From contig NC_070564.1 of NCBI RefSeq assembly GCF_026914185.1, forward strand, positions 2,170,001 to 2,234,000: a stretch of 64,000 bases of DNA, written 5' to 3'. Positions 1-10,327 of the stretch are shown in pieces. How positions within the stretch are numbered: position 1 is the first letter of the stretch; every line of letters starts with the position of its first letter. Source of the DNA: Puccinia triticina (taxonomy: Eukaryota > Basidiomycota > Pucciniomycetes > Pucciniales > Pucciniaceae). The notes under the pieces were generated by a model, which ran no database searches, was not told the DNA's origin, and saw only the letters and a list, made by a program, of their open reading frames with translations. A program made the position numbers and the translations under genes.

Positions 1-400
1 AATGTATTTCCAACCTAAACAGGAACAACTCGTCAAGACAATAAGTCATCAGTATAATTACCACGAGCGAGCATAGATCAAGAGGTATTCAGCTTATACC
101 TCATAGTCGCCCATGCGATCAAGTACAATCATGCTGACATGATGTGCACCATGCCTTAGCCTCATCCATCGCTCTTGTGAACGAAGCCAATCCCTTCCCT
201 TCCGCATTTCTCTGTAGACCTCGTGTCCTATTTTTCTTTCTATCTTAAAGCTCAGAAGCACGGCAAACTCGCCTGCTCTTAGGTGATTAACCATCTCAAT
301 CATTTCATAATAACATAATCATAAATAACAATACACTGTATATAGTTCCTTAGAATAGTTTCTGACATCAAAATAAATCTTAGTTGTCCAAATTCTTACA
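1..400 (+). repeat. copia 5' LTR (3' portion)
   Basis: This matches 9565-9964 at about 99% by eye, with differences such as catcagt/catcggt, caaactcg/caaacttg and gacatcaaa/gacatcgaa. It ends with the canonical CA at 400. The true LTR start is left of the window. No convincing tRNA-complementary primer-binding site was recognised directly after 400. Confidence 0.88.
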
Positions 401-464
401 GATTTACAGTCTCGAAGCTCAAACGACCTCACCAAACTTTCAGCAACTAGGAGCAGGATCAAAA

Positions 465-1079
465 ATGCCGTCTGCCACTCGTCAAGGATTGCTACCCCCA
501 ATCAGCATCACTAACCCCGGAACTGCTGTCACCTCTATGAAATCCACGAAGGAGGAGAAGGAGATTATTGTCATACCCACCTTCAACGGCAGTAACTACG
601 CGAACTGGCAGAACACCATGAGTGCATACCTAGAGTACAAGAAACTCTGGGATGTTGTCGAAAAGGACACTGAAAATTTGGACGACGAAAAGATCAAGGA
701 AAAGAAGCTCAAAGCTTGGTTGATCTTAAACTCCAAGATAGTCCCCGAGATCTTGACCAGTTTATCAAGCACTTGCGGACGCGATCCACACAAGATCTGG
801 GTACGCTTGAAGAACAATTACGCTACCGCGACAATCTACGGAATCTATCGCGTCTGGTCGCAATATCTCAGAATTTCCTACAACGACGACTTACTCAAGT
901 ACATAATAAAAGTTGAAGCCGCGCTAGCCGAAATCAGCACTATTGGTCTCAACGTTATGAATGAGCTAATCAGCGTCAGTATCATTGAAACCATAACCAA
1001 GAGAAGACCTATCATCATGGAAAGAATTCTCGGTGATATGGAGACGTTAGCAAACCTGTTGAGGGACACCAGGGACTGA
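465..1079 (+). CDS. copia Gag, truncated or interrupted
   Basis: An ATG at 465 opens about 204 codons. The pattern F-N-G-x-N-Y-x-x-W near the start, followed by a WDVVE motif and a KAWLILNSKI helix, is typical of copia Gag (DUF4219/UBN2 type), which builds the cytoplasmic virus-like particle. The frame ends at 1077-1079, before any zinc knuckle, and the following bases no longer look like Gag. A Cys/His-rich stretch around 5550-5590 (CGCGKGHPGNVC) could be the displaced nucleic-acid-binding end. The frame is open upstream into the LTR without an ATG, so 465 is the preferred start. Confidence 0.75.
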   Translation: MPSATRQGLLPPISITNPGTAVTSMKSTKEEKEIIVIPTFNGSNYANWQNTMSAYLEYKKLWDVVEKDTENLDDEKIKEKKLKAWLILNSKIVPEILTSLSSTCGRDPHKIWVRLKNNYATATIYGIYRVWSQYLRISYNDDLLKYIIKVEAALAEISTIGLNVMNELISVSIIETITKRRPIIMERILGDMETLANLLRDTRD

Positions 1080-1605
1080 AACTAACCTGAGCTGTCAAGA
1101 CTCACAGGTTTGACTTGATGAGTAAATATGGTAGTATTTCAGTAAGGAAAGGAAAAGGAAGAGAACAGGTAAAGTCGTGGATATGATAGGCTTAGTATAA
1201 GCATAACTACATACAAGCATATGATACCCAACATACGGGTAATGGACAGAGACCGGACCCGCAGGGGGAGGTCGCCTAGGTCCAAGCACGCGAAGGAGGG
1301 CGCCCAGGCCAGGCCGGGGGAGTCGAGGCTAGATTATGAGCAATTAGGTTTGAGACCGGGCTCATGCGCCAGTCACAACAACCTTCATAATCTAGCTCCT
1401 TGAGACTCGCCTGTCCCCGCACAAAGACTCCTCCCAAGCTCTCTCCATCATCTCTCTGAAACTCATTGGCTCTGCACCGGCAGTTTCCTTTTCAAAATCT
1501 TTTCAAACTGAATTATATCGTCAAGACAATAATCACATAATCAATTCCGAACTAGTAACGTCGCTTTCATCTTCTGAACTCGTAGCATCGCATTTACTGA
1601 AGGAC
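1080..1605. other. non-coding start of the insert within copia, with a 12-bp hairpin
   Basis: No credible reading frame was found. The arms GCTAGATTATGA (1328-1339) and TCATAATCTAGC (1385-1396) are perfectly complementary across a 45-base loop and may mark an element end. The exact junction with copia gag lies near 1080 but cannot be fixed by eye. Confidence 0.5.
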
Positions 1606-3230
1606 ATGGTCAAAGAAATGGTTAAACGTGCAAACAAGCGACTTAACAGATCACCCGAGAACCAAGCCGCATCAGCAGGTCAAGGTCAGATTACGGCCAC
1701 ATCGGAAATGTCTGAAGATCGAGGCTTACCAATACCGGTCGATGAAGAGAGACGTGAACAGGAGAACTTAAGTAGTTAGTTCTCCTAGGAGATATTCATG
1801 CAACCTGAGTAGATGGTTTAGCGCTGATACATACGGTGTTATTTTATGCCATCCATCGCGTCTTTGAAGGTGAACCACTCGGGAAGGAGACCGCGTTGTC
1901 CCATGATACAAACAGTGAAGATAGTTTCAAAATGTTAGCCATTCTCAAAGTTGCTGAGATGGTTTTCAATATGTGTAATCAATCGTAAATTGCTCGATAT
2001 GATGTTAATAATGATGGATTATAATTTGTCAATTAATCGTAATTTGCTCGATTTCATACAGAAATCCCTAACCCATTGAAGGACGGTCAAGATCGGGACA
2101 CGGCTTCCAGATACCGATCCATATTATCGAACTTGCCGTTGATCATTGAACCAGGAGCAGTTAATGTCACAGAACCTCCTAAAGAACCTGAAGTCTCCAG
2201 AGTTGATGGGACGGTCTTAAACACTTCTGAATCCATCAACATATCCAACCCAGTCTCGGATAAATCTATTCAAGACAAGACCGATCGCCAAGAGATTTGG
2301 GAGGGGGCAACTGCGGCCTTTGAAAAAGGTGACAAGAAATCAACGGACTTCTTCTTAAGGCTCTATGGGAAAATGGGTGACACGACGTCTCTGTCAGCAC
2401 CGGACAAGCCAGACATACTCAGATCCTCTTCAAGTGACACGGTGAATCCGGCTGTTAACGTGGCTAAAAGACCGGCCGATAAAACGACGATAGTGTTTAT
2501 CAAGGGCTCCCTGCAGAACCATTTCGATGTAGGATTTACTCCGTACTTCAATAAAAACATTAAGGAATTCAGGGGTCCCATTCCGTTGACTATGTTCGAC
2601 AAGAATTGGCAACGTGACACAATTCACTACTACACTAATCGTAGATCTAGAGGAGATGAGAAGGACGGCAATTACATTGGGTTTGAATATCCGAATGAGT
2701 GGACATCCGTCGAAGGATGGTCAAGAGCGGGACACGGCATCCAGATACAAAGCTATTCTGTCGAACTTGCCGTTGATAATTGAACCAGGAGCAGTTTCGG
2801 TGACGGAGCCACCTAAAGCTTCTAGTGCGGGTGACACGATGGCCACCGCTGTCGTAGCTTCTTCTGTTACCCCCGAAGTCACGAGCGATACGCAAGAGAA
2901 GTCGGATCGTCAAGAGATTTGGGAAAGAGCGATGGAGGCCTTCGCAAAGGGCGACAAGAAATCAACTGACTTCTTTTTACGTCTCTACGGAAAGATGGAT
3001 AATGCGACGTCTTTGACCGCTCCGGATAAACCGGACATCCTTCGCTCTTCGTCAAGTGATGCGATAAATCCTGCAGTCAACGTAGCTAAGAGACCCGCTG
3101 ATAAAACGACGATCATGTTCATCAAAGGCTCTCTACCCAATCATTTTGATGTTGGGTTTACTCCGTATTTCGATTGTAACATCAGAGAATCGTTTACTCC
3201 GTATTTCGATCGTAATATCTCAGGAGATCC
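1606..3230 (+). pseudogene. DIRS-like Gag region, tandemly duplicated
   Basis: A 57-residue charged frame (1606-1779, starting MVKEMVKRANKRLNRS) ends in TAG. After a gap, two related segments follow. Copy 1 runs about 2076-2600 and copy 2 about 2716-3180. Both contain DTASRY, SNLPLIIEPGAV, a DRQEIWE motif, FFLRLYGKM, PDILRSSSSD and NHFDVGFTPYF, with diverged residues between. Copy 2 ends in a repeated FTPYFD block and then jumps to the RNase H end. These are probably nucleocapsid-type proteins of a DIRS element. The duplication, internal stops and missing middle indicate a pseudogene. Confidence 0.6.
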
Positions 3231-3232
3231 TG

Positions 3233-4473
3233 ATCAAGGAGGGAGTGGAATTGGTCGCAAGGAGGGTGTCGTCCAAGGATAATAAGGCGGACGCCTTATC
3301 GCGAGGGGTACGTTCAGGCCAGGCGGTGAAACACCAACTGGTCGTCCCGATTCCAGCAGACTTGAAACACTTGTTATCACAAGTGATCTTTTTGATTTGA
3401 GCTTGTCGCCGCTACCCTGGCATCGAGTTGCATGTTCCTTCTCACTCGCGTGTTTTCTCTCTCACAATGAAATCAGCTGCTTTCTTTTTTAAAGATTTCA
3501 CTTCCTCGGGCCACACCCTTAGAGAACCCTCCGAACTGGACATCCTGGTGCTGCAAGGTTGGGAATCAAACACCCTTCGCAGCTATAACTCTGCGGTCAG
3601 AAAATTCCTCTCGTTTAAACGAGAAACCAACGCCATACCCTTTAATCTTCCAGCCACTACGCAAGACATCTACCATTTCTGCTTGTGGGCAGGGAAATAG
3701 GTACATCCCATGGCTCCCCAAGAGATTTGTTCCGTGACACTCGAAAAATCACGGCTTGAAAGCTTGGCACCTCTATCACGAAGCAGCGTACCCACCGGTT
3801 TGCGAGAGAAGATTAAAACTGATTCTGAAAAGCTTGGCCAAACGGGACGCACTCCGCGCGAAGGAAAAGAAGAAAAAGGCCGTTATGATCTACGACCTTA
3901 TCGCGCTGACCGACGAACTCTCAGGCGGGGATGACTTCGACCTAGCACTTTTGGATCTGGTGGCCTTCTGGGGCCTGGCAAGGCTAGGGGAAGTAACCTA
4001 CCCTTCGAAATTTGGCAAGCCAACCCTCGACGGAGGGGTAAAGAAGTCGGACGTCGTCTTCGCAGCTGACGGTTCGGCAGTTAACATTTCACTGCGCTTT
4101 ACTAAAACGTCCGGACCACTTGGGGTTCAACACTTACGTCTGACGGCGACAGGAAATCGACTCTGTCCACTCGAGGCGGTCAAGAGACGACTACTCACCT
4201 GCCAATCGGAAGGCGACTCCCTATTTGGTTTCCAATCGTCGTCGGATAGAATCAACCTAACTAAGAATGCAGCCGTAGGGCGCCTGACTCAGGTCTGGGC
4301 AAAATTGGGGCATGTTGGAGTCTCAGGCCACTCCTTCCGAGTAGGTGGTGCTTCGATTCGTAACGCGCTCGGCGTTGACATTGCGGCCATCTGCACGCTC
4401 GGCCGATAGAGATCGGCTTGTTACAAGCTTTACATTAGGCCGTACTCTATGGACGAGTTAGCTAAGACTATCA
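3233..4473 (+). pseudogene. DIRS-like RNase H end plus tyrosine recombinase, copy 1
   Basis: The ADALSRGVR motif near 3290 is the typical C-terminal end of the RT/RNase H of DIRS and related elements. A tyrosine recombinase follows: the N-terminal SAM-like domain (LVLQGWESNTLRSYNSAVRKF, about 3540-3610), then the catalytic domain with Arg in GLARLGE (about 3980), HSFR (about 4330) and the Tyr-bearing CYKLYIRPY (about 4420). The frame is broken by TAG at 3698-3700, a shift around 3700-3760, and TAG at 4407-4409 directly after LGR, where the family has Trp. All catalytic positions can still be read, but the enzyme cannot be made as it stands. Confidence 0.7.
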
Positions 4474-4494
4474 CAGCTTTGGAGGTTGTGGATC

Positions 4495-5170
4495 ATGATT
4501 CAGCAAATCCTAATTAAGGAAGGGGTGGAGCTGGTAGCAAGGAGGGTGACATCCAGAGACAATAAAGCGGATGCCTTGTCGAGGGGAGTGCGGTCGGGCC
4601 AGGCGGTGAAACATCAGTTGATTGTTCCTATTCCGGATGACCTGAAACATTTGTTATCGCAGATAATCTTTTTGATCTGATTGTCTCTGCCGTCTTGCCC
4701 CTATCAACATGTGTTCCCTCCCTTGTTTGTGCTTATTCACGATGAAGACAGCTTCATTTATTTTTACGGACCTCACTTCCTTGGGTCACACCCTTCGAAA
4801 AACCTCAAAGTCGGATATCCTAGTACTACAAGGCGGGGAAGCAAGTACCCTTCGCGGCTCTGACTTGCGCGGTTTAGAAAGTTCCTCTCCTTCAAAAGGA
4901 AACCAGCATCGTGCGCTTTGAACTTCCGGCTACTACAACACGCGTCTACCGATTCTGGAGGTGGCTACCGCCTTCGCTCATGATATCTGCTCGGGGACAC
5001 TGGGAAAATGCCTTCACGGCTTAAAACTTAGCACCTTGATCACGACGCCGGGTGCCCACCGGCTTGCGGAAAGAAAACGGAACTGTTTTGGAGAGCTTGG
5101 CGAAGCGCGATGCCCTCTGCGCTACACAGAAGAAAATGAAAGCGCCCAACCAGAACTCTTGCAGCTTTAG
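4495..5170 (+). pseudogene. DIRS-like RNase H end plus recombinase start, copy 2
   Basis: The protein text ILIKEGVELVARRV and ADALSRGVRSGQAVKHQL is repeated here almost unchanged from copy 1, so the recombinase module was duplicated in tandem. A degenerate start of the recombinase follows (DILVLQGGEASTLRGS), after which the frame breaks repeatedly and similarity fades by about 5170. Confidence 0.65.
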
Positions 5171-5686
5171 GAACTTTAGACTTACGGAAGTCATCGCGTG
5201 ATTAAACTCTCTGCCTTTTCCTTGAGAACCAATCTGGTGTTCCGGGAGGATTGAGGGTCGAAGTTTGGGGGTTTGGCAGGCTCAGGCTTCTCCCTGAGTT
5301 ATGGGCATAGCCCGAACCCCTTCTCAACTTCGGCCAAGGGAAGCCATTCCCACTCTTTCCTCTTTGCTTCAGGAGGAGGGTCGTCGAGTTGGGTTACTAC
5401 CCACCTAGGGGCTCCTTCCTAACAGGTCGCGAAGCCCCGCAGGTAGTGAGACCTAGTACACTCGAGACTCTCCACCGAGACCCGGACACCGGCCCCAGTG
5501 AAAACCTACCGACAGGAAGGGACCACTGAGGCCTACGGGAAGACCATTGGCTGCTGCGGCTGCGGCAAAGGTCATCCCGGAAACGTGTGCAGAGACGGAC
5601 GAGTGGAGACGGCTTGGATCTAACAAAACCCGTTTCTCCTGTTAGACAAGCTCAGACTTATTGCAAATCACGAGCAAGTTACGAGG
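5171..5686 (+). other. junction between the DIRS-like remnant and copia pol
   Basis: No open frame of note. A Cys/His-rich peptide (CGCGKGHPGNVC, around 5555-5590) resembles a retroviral zinc knuckle with slightly irregular spacing and probably belongs to the copia Gag C-terminus. The bases between about 5220 and 5500 were not recognised. Confidence 0.4.
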
Positions 5687-8600
5687 TTGAAAACTAGCTC
5701 AGGAGCGCCGGGCTCTGACCCTCCATCCGGAACAGCATTATCAACCACGACGAATCCGAGAAAGAGAGCTTTCGTCGCTTGCAAACAAGGACGGCACAAT
5801 CCTGATGCACTGCATTCTGAAGATCAGTGCTGGACCCTCCATCCTGAACTTCGACCAAAGAAGAAAGCGACAAACCTCAACACCACCACAGGCGAGGCAA
5901 CAACCTCTCAGAGCTATGCATACCAAACCACAGCTCAAAAGACGAAAAAGAATTCTGTTATCCTCGACTCTGGCGCAAGCCAGCATATGTTCAATTCTAT
6001 CAAATACTTCACTGAAACGCACGACACAAACGTCCCCATAGTCACTGGCTCTGGCAACGAAACGCCAGAAATGGTCGCCATTCGTCAAGGAACTGTCAAA
6101 CTTGAATTTGAGAACGGTCCAACCATCATTCTCAAAAATGCACTCTTTGTGCCAAACCTGTCCACCAATCTGGTTTCCTTCGCCCAACTAATCAAGGAGC
6201 GCGCGGAAATCATCAACAAAAACGGCAGGATGATCGTGAAGCTGAACAAAGAGCACAGTCTGTCAGTAAACACCGATGAAAATCTCTTTCAAATCAAAGG
6301 TGTTAAAGCTCCGACACATTTGGCACTCATCACAACGATCATTGCCCCGGCGAACACATTCATGACTTGGCATCAGCGATTCGGCCACGCTAGCGCCGCT
6401 AGAATCAAGGCAATCATTGGAGAGGAGAACCTCCTTAAAGAAAGGAACGCATGCACAGCGTGTATGCAAGGGAAGATGATCAAACTTCCTTTTAAAGGCC
6501 ACTTCACGCCGACTGAAACGTCCCTCGAGGTCATCCATGGCGACTTGGTCGGACCAATCCGCCCAGCCACCAATAGCGTTTTCCGATACTTCCTCACGCT
6601 GGTTGATCAGCACACCGGATTCATCCACGTCAGCCTGTTGAAGGAGAAATCCGACGCCGCCGCAGCAATTGTTGACTTCAAGACGAAGTTTGAGAAGCAA
6701 ACCGGTAACAATGTGAAGAAAATCATCACTGATGGAGGTGGTGAGTTTTGCAACAAGGCTCTCGGTGAAATCCTTCACCAGGAAGGAATTCAGCACAACA
6801 TATCCCCGCCTTACACTCCTCAGCACAACGGGATCGCCGAGCGAGCCAACAGAACCGTCATTGAAATGACTCGTTGTATCCTGCTGCAGTCAAACCTAGC
6901 GTCAGAATGGTGGGGAGAAGCTGTTCTCACAGCCACCGCAATCACGAACTCTCTACCGTCTCTATCTAAGTCTCGGACCGCGCCCATCACTCTGTTACTG
7001 AAGATTCAACCCAGCATCAACTTCTTCAAACCCTTCGGTTGTCGCGCCTGGGTCTTGAAAGACAAGGTCAAAAGAGACCAGAAATTCGATCCCATAGCGT
7101 GGGAAGGAACTCTGATAGGTTATGCCAACGACTTCTCCGCGTACAGAATCCTACGGCATGAAGACAAGTCGATCATGGTGACTCAACAGGCCAGATTCGA
7201 AGAGAACGTTTTTCCAGTATGTCCAGCGGTGAACAAAAGCCTTGGCAGTCTCGAACATTCCGAGTCGACCCTTCCGATCTTCAACTCAGAACCCATCCTT
7301 CCTTTTGATGAAACCAAAGACATTCACCACGAAGATTCCCAAACAAGCAATGATGAGGACAACGACTTTGCGCAATCGCCCGTAGAATCACATCCAGTGA
7401 GCCCTGAGACTGGCAAGCGATGGGTCTACGTCAAGGACTTCACCCCGGCAGAAAACATAACAAGCAGTGTGTCGAGCAGCAACATCGTGGAAGGAAAACG
7501 ACAGCAAAAACCAGTCTGCTACATAACCATTTTGACTGATCCAAAATCTCATCATCATGCGATGAAGTGTCAAGACCGTCAGCACTGGATCAAAGCCGAA
7601 CTCAAAGAAATCAATAACATGCGCAAACATCAAGTCTGGATTGAGAGACTCAGAAAACCGGCTGACAACCCGATTGCCTCAACCTGGGCGTACCGAAAGA
7701 AACTCGGGCCCGACAATCAGATCATAGAATACAAGGCAAGAATCTGCGCCCAAGGCTTCCGACAAACCTTCGGAGTCAACTTCGAGCTCAAATATGCCCC
7801 AACGGGGAAACCAGCCTCTCTTCGTCTTCTACTGTTGTTTGCTGTGAACTGCAATCTTCAGATCCACCAACTCGATGTAAGAAGCGCCTTTCTTACGTGC
7901 CCTCTGGAAGACACGGTCACCCTCATTCCTCCGCAAGGCTACAATTGTCCCTCCGGCACCGTCTTTGAACTGAAGAAAGCGATTTACGGCCTTAAACAGG
8001 CCTCCCTGGTATGGTACAAGCGACTCAGCGACTACCTTGTGAAAATCGGTTTCACGATTTCGGTATCAGACCCATGTGTTTTCTACCGTCTATCAGGAGC
8101 AGCAACTTGGCTGTACTGTCACGTGGACGATATTGTGATCATCAGCAGCGATCCAGTTGTATTTAAAGAGGAAATGGAGCATGAGTTTGACATAAAATAC
8201 CTCGGAGAAGCCTCTTTTCTCTTAGGGATGAACATCGACAGATCCGATAGTCACCTCCACATTCATCAGACACAATACATTGAGAGGAAGCTAATTGAAT
8301 TCGGTTTTGACACCTCAACACCGGCCTCTTGTCCAATGAACCCGAGAACTCATCTCAAAGCAGCAACACCGGCTGAAGTTGAAGAATTCACAAAATTGAA
8401 TGTCAACTACCAAGCATTGATTGGCTCACTCAACTACCTCAGCGTGTTAACCCGCCCAGACATCTCCTATGCCGTCAGTGTTCTGTCTCAACATCTCAAG
8501 AAGCCCGGCATACAGCACTTTCATGCCGCGCAACAGGTGTTCCGCTACCTAATTGGCACGAAACACGTGGGCCTTCTGTTCGCAAAGTCACCCAGCCTAG

Positions 8601-9340
8601 AAATAAGAGCACATGTAGACTCCGACTGGGGCAACTGCCCCGACACGAGAAGATCCGCGACTGGATATGCAGTACTCACAAGGTCACAACTTATTTCCTG
8701 GAAGGCATGTCGCCAATTGACCGTCTCGCTGTCCTCAACTGAGGCTGAATATAAAGCTCTTTCAGATCTTGGACGCGAACTAGCTTGGCTGGCAAGTCTT
8801 ATCAAAGAAATCAACCTAAACTAAAATCCAAACCAGACCTACGTAGGTGTTGACAATCAAGGAGCGATTGATCTAGCAAAAAGTGAGGTCTCTCAAAACG
8901 GTTTCCGCACAAAACACATGGACATCCGCCTGCATTTTGTCCGAGAACTAGTCGTCTCCAAATTGATTGTGCTTCACTACATTCGAACAATCAACAACTT
9001 CGCCGACTTCCTAACCAAACCAACTGGAAGATGCACGATAAGAAGAGCCCTGCAAGCCATAGGCGTTTCCGCAGCTCCTTCATCTGCCTTGAGCACACCT
9101 GCTCAAGGCAACCCAGCCTGTCGGAATACTGATTCCGCTGCGCAAAGCGCCAAGAGGCGCAGGGGAAATACAGACTACGGTGCAAAGCAACGTAAGTTCC
9201 CCCATAGACAAACAAGCTCAAACCAAGTGAGAGAAACGGTCGCTAACCCCGAACCTGTCTCATCCTATCTACAACAGGTGAAGCAAGCAACGAGACTCCG
9301 AGGGCGCAAGCCGAACCAGGAGGAGACAGCGACACCATAG
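5687..9340 (+). pseudogene. copia Pol: protease, integrase, reverse transcriptase, RNase H (one in-frame stop)
   Basis: The frame is continuous except for TAA at 8822-8824. In order, with rough residue numbers: a Cys/His cluster with HNP and CWxxHPE; aspartic protease ILDSGASQHM (about 90); GAG-pre-integrase with HQRFGHA and CTACMQGK (about 230-265); integrase core with HGDLVGP, DGGGEF and PYTPQHNGIAER (about 280-395); reverse transcriptase with YKARICAQGF (about 680) and YCHVDDIV (about 820); RNase H with DSDWGNCPDTRRSATGY and LSSTEAEY (about 980-1030), continuing past the stop with TYVGVDNQGAIDLAK and TKHMDIRLHFVRE. A single base change would explain the stop. The first codon used is TTG, so the frame is presumably entered from Gag. 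Confidence 0.88.
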
Positions 9341-9564
9341 CAGATGGAATTCCAGGGTCTTCATCCCCGTAAGCATAAAAGGCAGCCTTGCTCAGCGAGT
9401 GAAGAGGAGCACCAGACTAACATACAAACTCCCTCATCCAGATCGCTATCACAAAGAATAACCAGCTGCCCCAAAAGCCTAACTGCTTGCATCAGTCCTT
9501 CGACCGACGAGTAAGTCATCCAAGCCATGTCAACAAGATAGATCAGACGAACTGACATGAGCAC

Positions 9565-9964
9565 AATGTATTTCCAACCTAAACAGGAACAACTCGTCAA
9601 GACAATAAGTCATCGGTATAATTACCACGAGCGAGCATAGATCAAGAGGTATTCAGCTTATACCTCATAGTCGCCCATGCGATCAAGTACAATCATGCTG
9701 ACATGATGTGCACCATGCCTTAGCCTCATCCATCGCTCTTGTGAACGAAGCCAATCCCTTCCCTTCCGCATTTCTCTGTAGACCTCGTGTCCTATTTTTC
9801 TTTCTATCTTAAAGCTCAGAAGCACGGCAAACTTGCCTGCTCTTAGGTGATTAACCATCTCAATCATTTCATACTAACATAATCATAAATAACAATACAC
9901 TGTATATAGTTCCTTAGAATAGTTTCTGACATCGAAATAAATCTTAGTTGTCCAAATTCTTACA
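9565..9964 (+). repeat. copia 3' LTR (at least this part)
   Basis: Second copy of the sequence at 1-400, ending TACA at 9964. The LTR very probably starts further left, between about 9341 and 9565, but only the shared part can be shown because the matching 5' sequence is outside the window. A purine-rich stretch near 9320 could be the polypurine tract; this is uncertain. Confidence 0.85.
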
Positions 9965-10327
9965 ATTTGCAGGTAATTGAAAATTCAAAACCCAACATTG
10001 CCTGCAAGTTGATTATATGATGTGACTCAAGTGTTCATACAATTCATACATCCCAACTTTGAACACCCTAATTTTTGCTCTGCTAGACCAGATGGAAGCT
10101 GCACAAGAAAGAGAAAGTGGTACATCACCTTTGAATGTGATGATGAATTTGAAAGAATTCAGAGAACTAAGAGCATATTTCTTGAGTCAGAATCTTAATT
10201 GCCACTATATACAAGTCTTGATCTTAAGCTCTTAGGAAAGAAAATTACCTAAGAGCAGGTGATTTTCCACTCTGACAAAGTATGAAATATATGAAGGATA
10301 AAACAAGAGTGGTGTTTTGATTTGTCT
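9965..10327. other. intergenic spacer
   Basis: AT-rich sequence between the copia element and the next transposon. No credible gene or repeat was recognised. Confidence 0.4.

Larger units (their letters stand above)
1606..5170 (+). mobile_element. decayed DIRS-like (tyrosine recombinase) retroelement remnant
   Basis: The segment holds, in order, a Gag-like region present twice, the end of an RNase H domain, a tyrosine recombinase, and a second more decayed RNase H end plus recombinase start. A Gag, RNase H and tyrosine recombinase set without a DDE integrase is the signature of DIRS-order retrotransposons. No reverse transcriptase core was seen, so the element is internally deleted as well as rearranged. 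It lies between gag and pol of the surrounding copia element. Confidence 0.7.
1..9964 (+). mobile_element. Ty1/copia LTR retrotransposon with DIRS-like insert, left end cut by window
   Basis: The first 400 bases recur at 9565-9964 with no indel and about four substitutions by eye, which marks them as the two LTRs of one element. Both copies end in TACA. Between them lie a copia-type gag (465-1079) and a protease-integrase-reverse transcriptase-RNase H frame (5687-9340), in the domain order of Ty1/copia. About 4.4 kb of unrelated DIRS-like sequence separates gag from pol. The start of the 5' LTR lies outside the window, so the left target duplication cannot be checked. Pol has one in-frame stop, so this copy is probably not autonomous. 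Confidence 0.9.

Noticed and set aside
5741..6826. Minus-strand frames of 148 and 187 codons
   Set aside because: Shadows of the copia pol coding strand.
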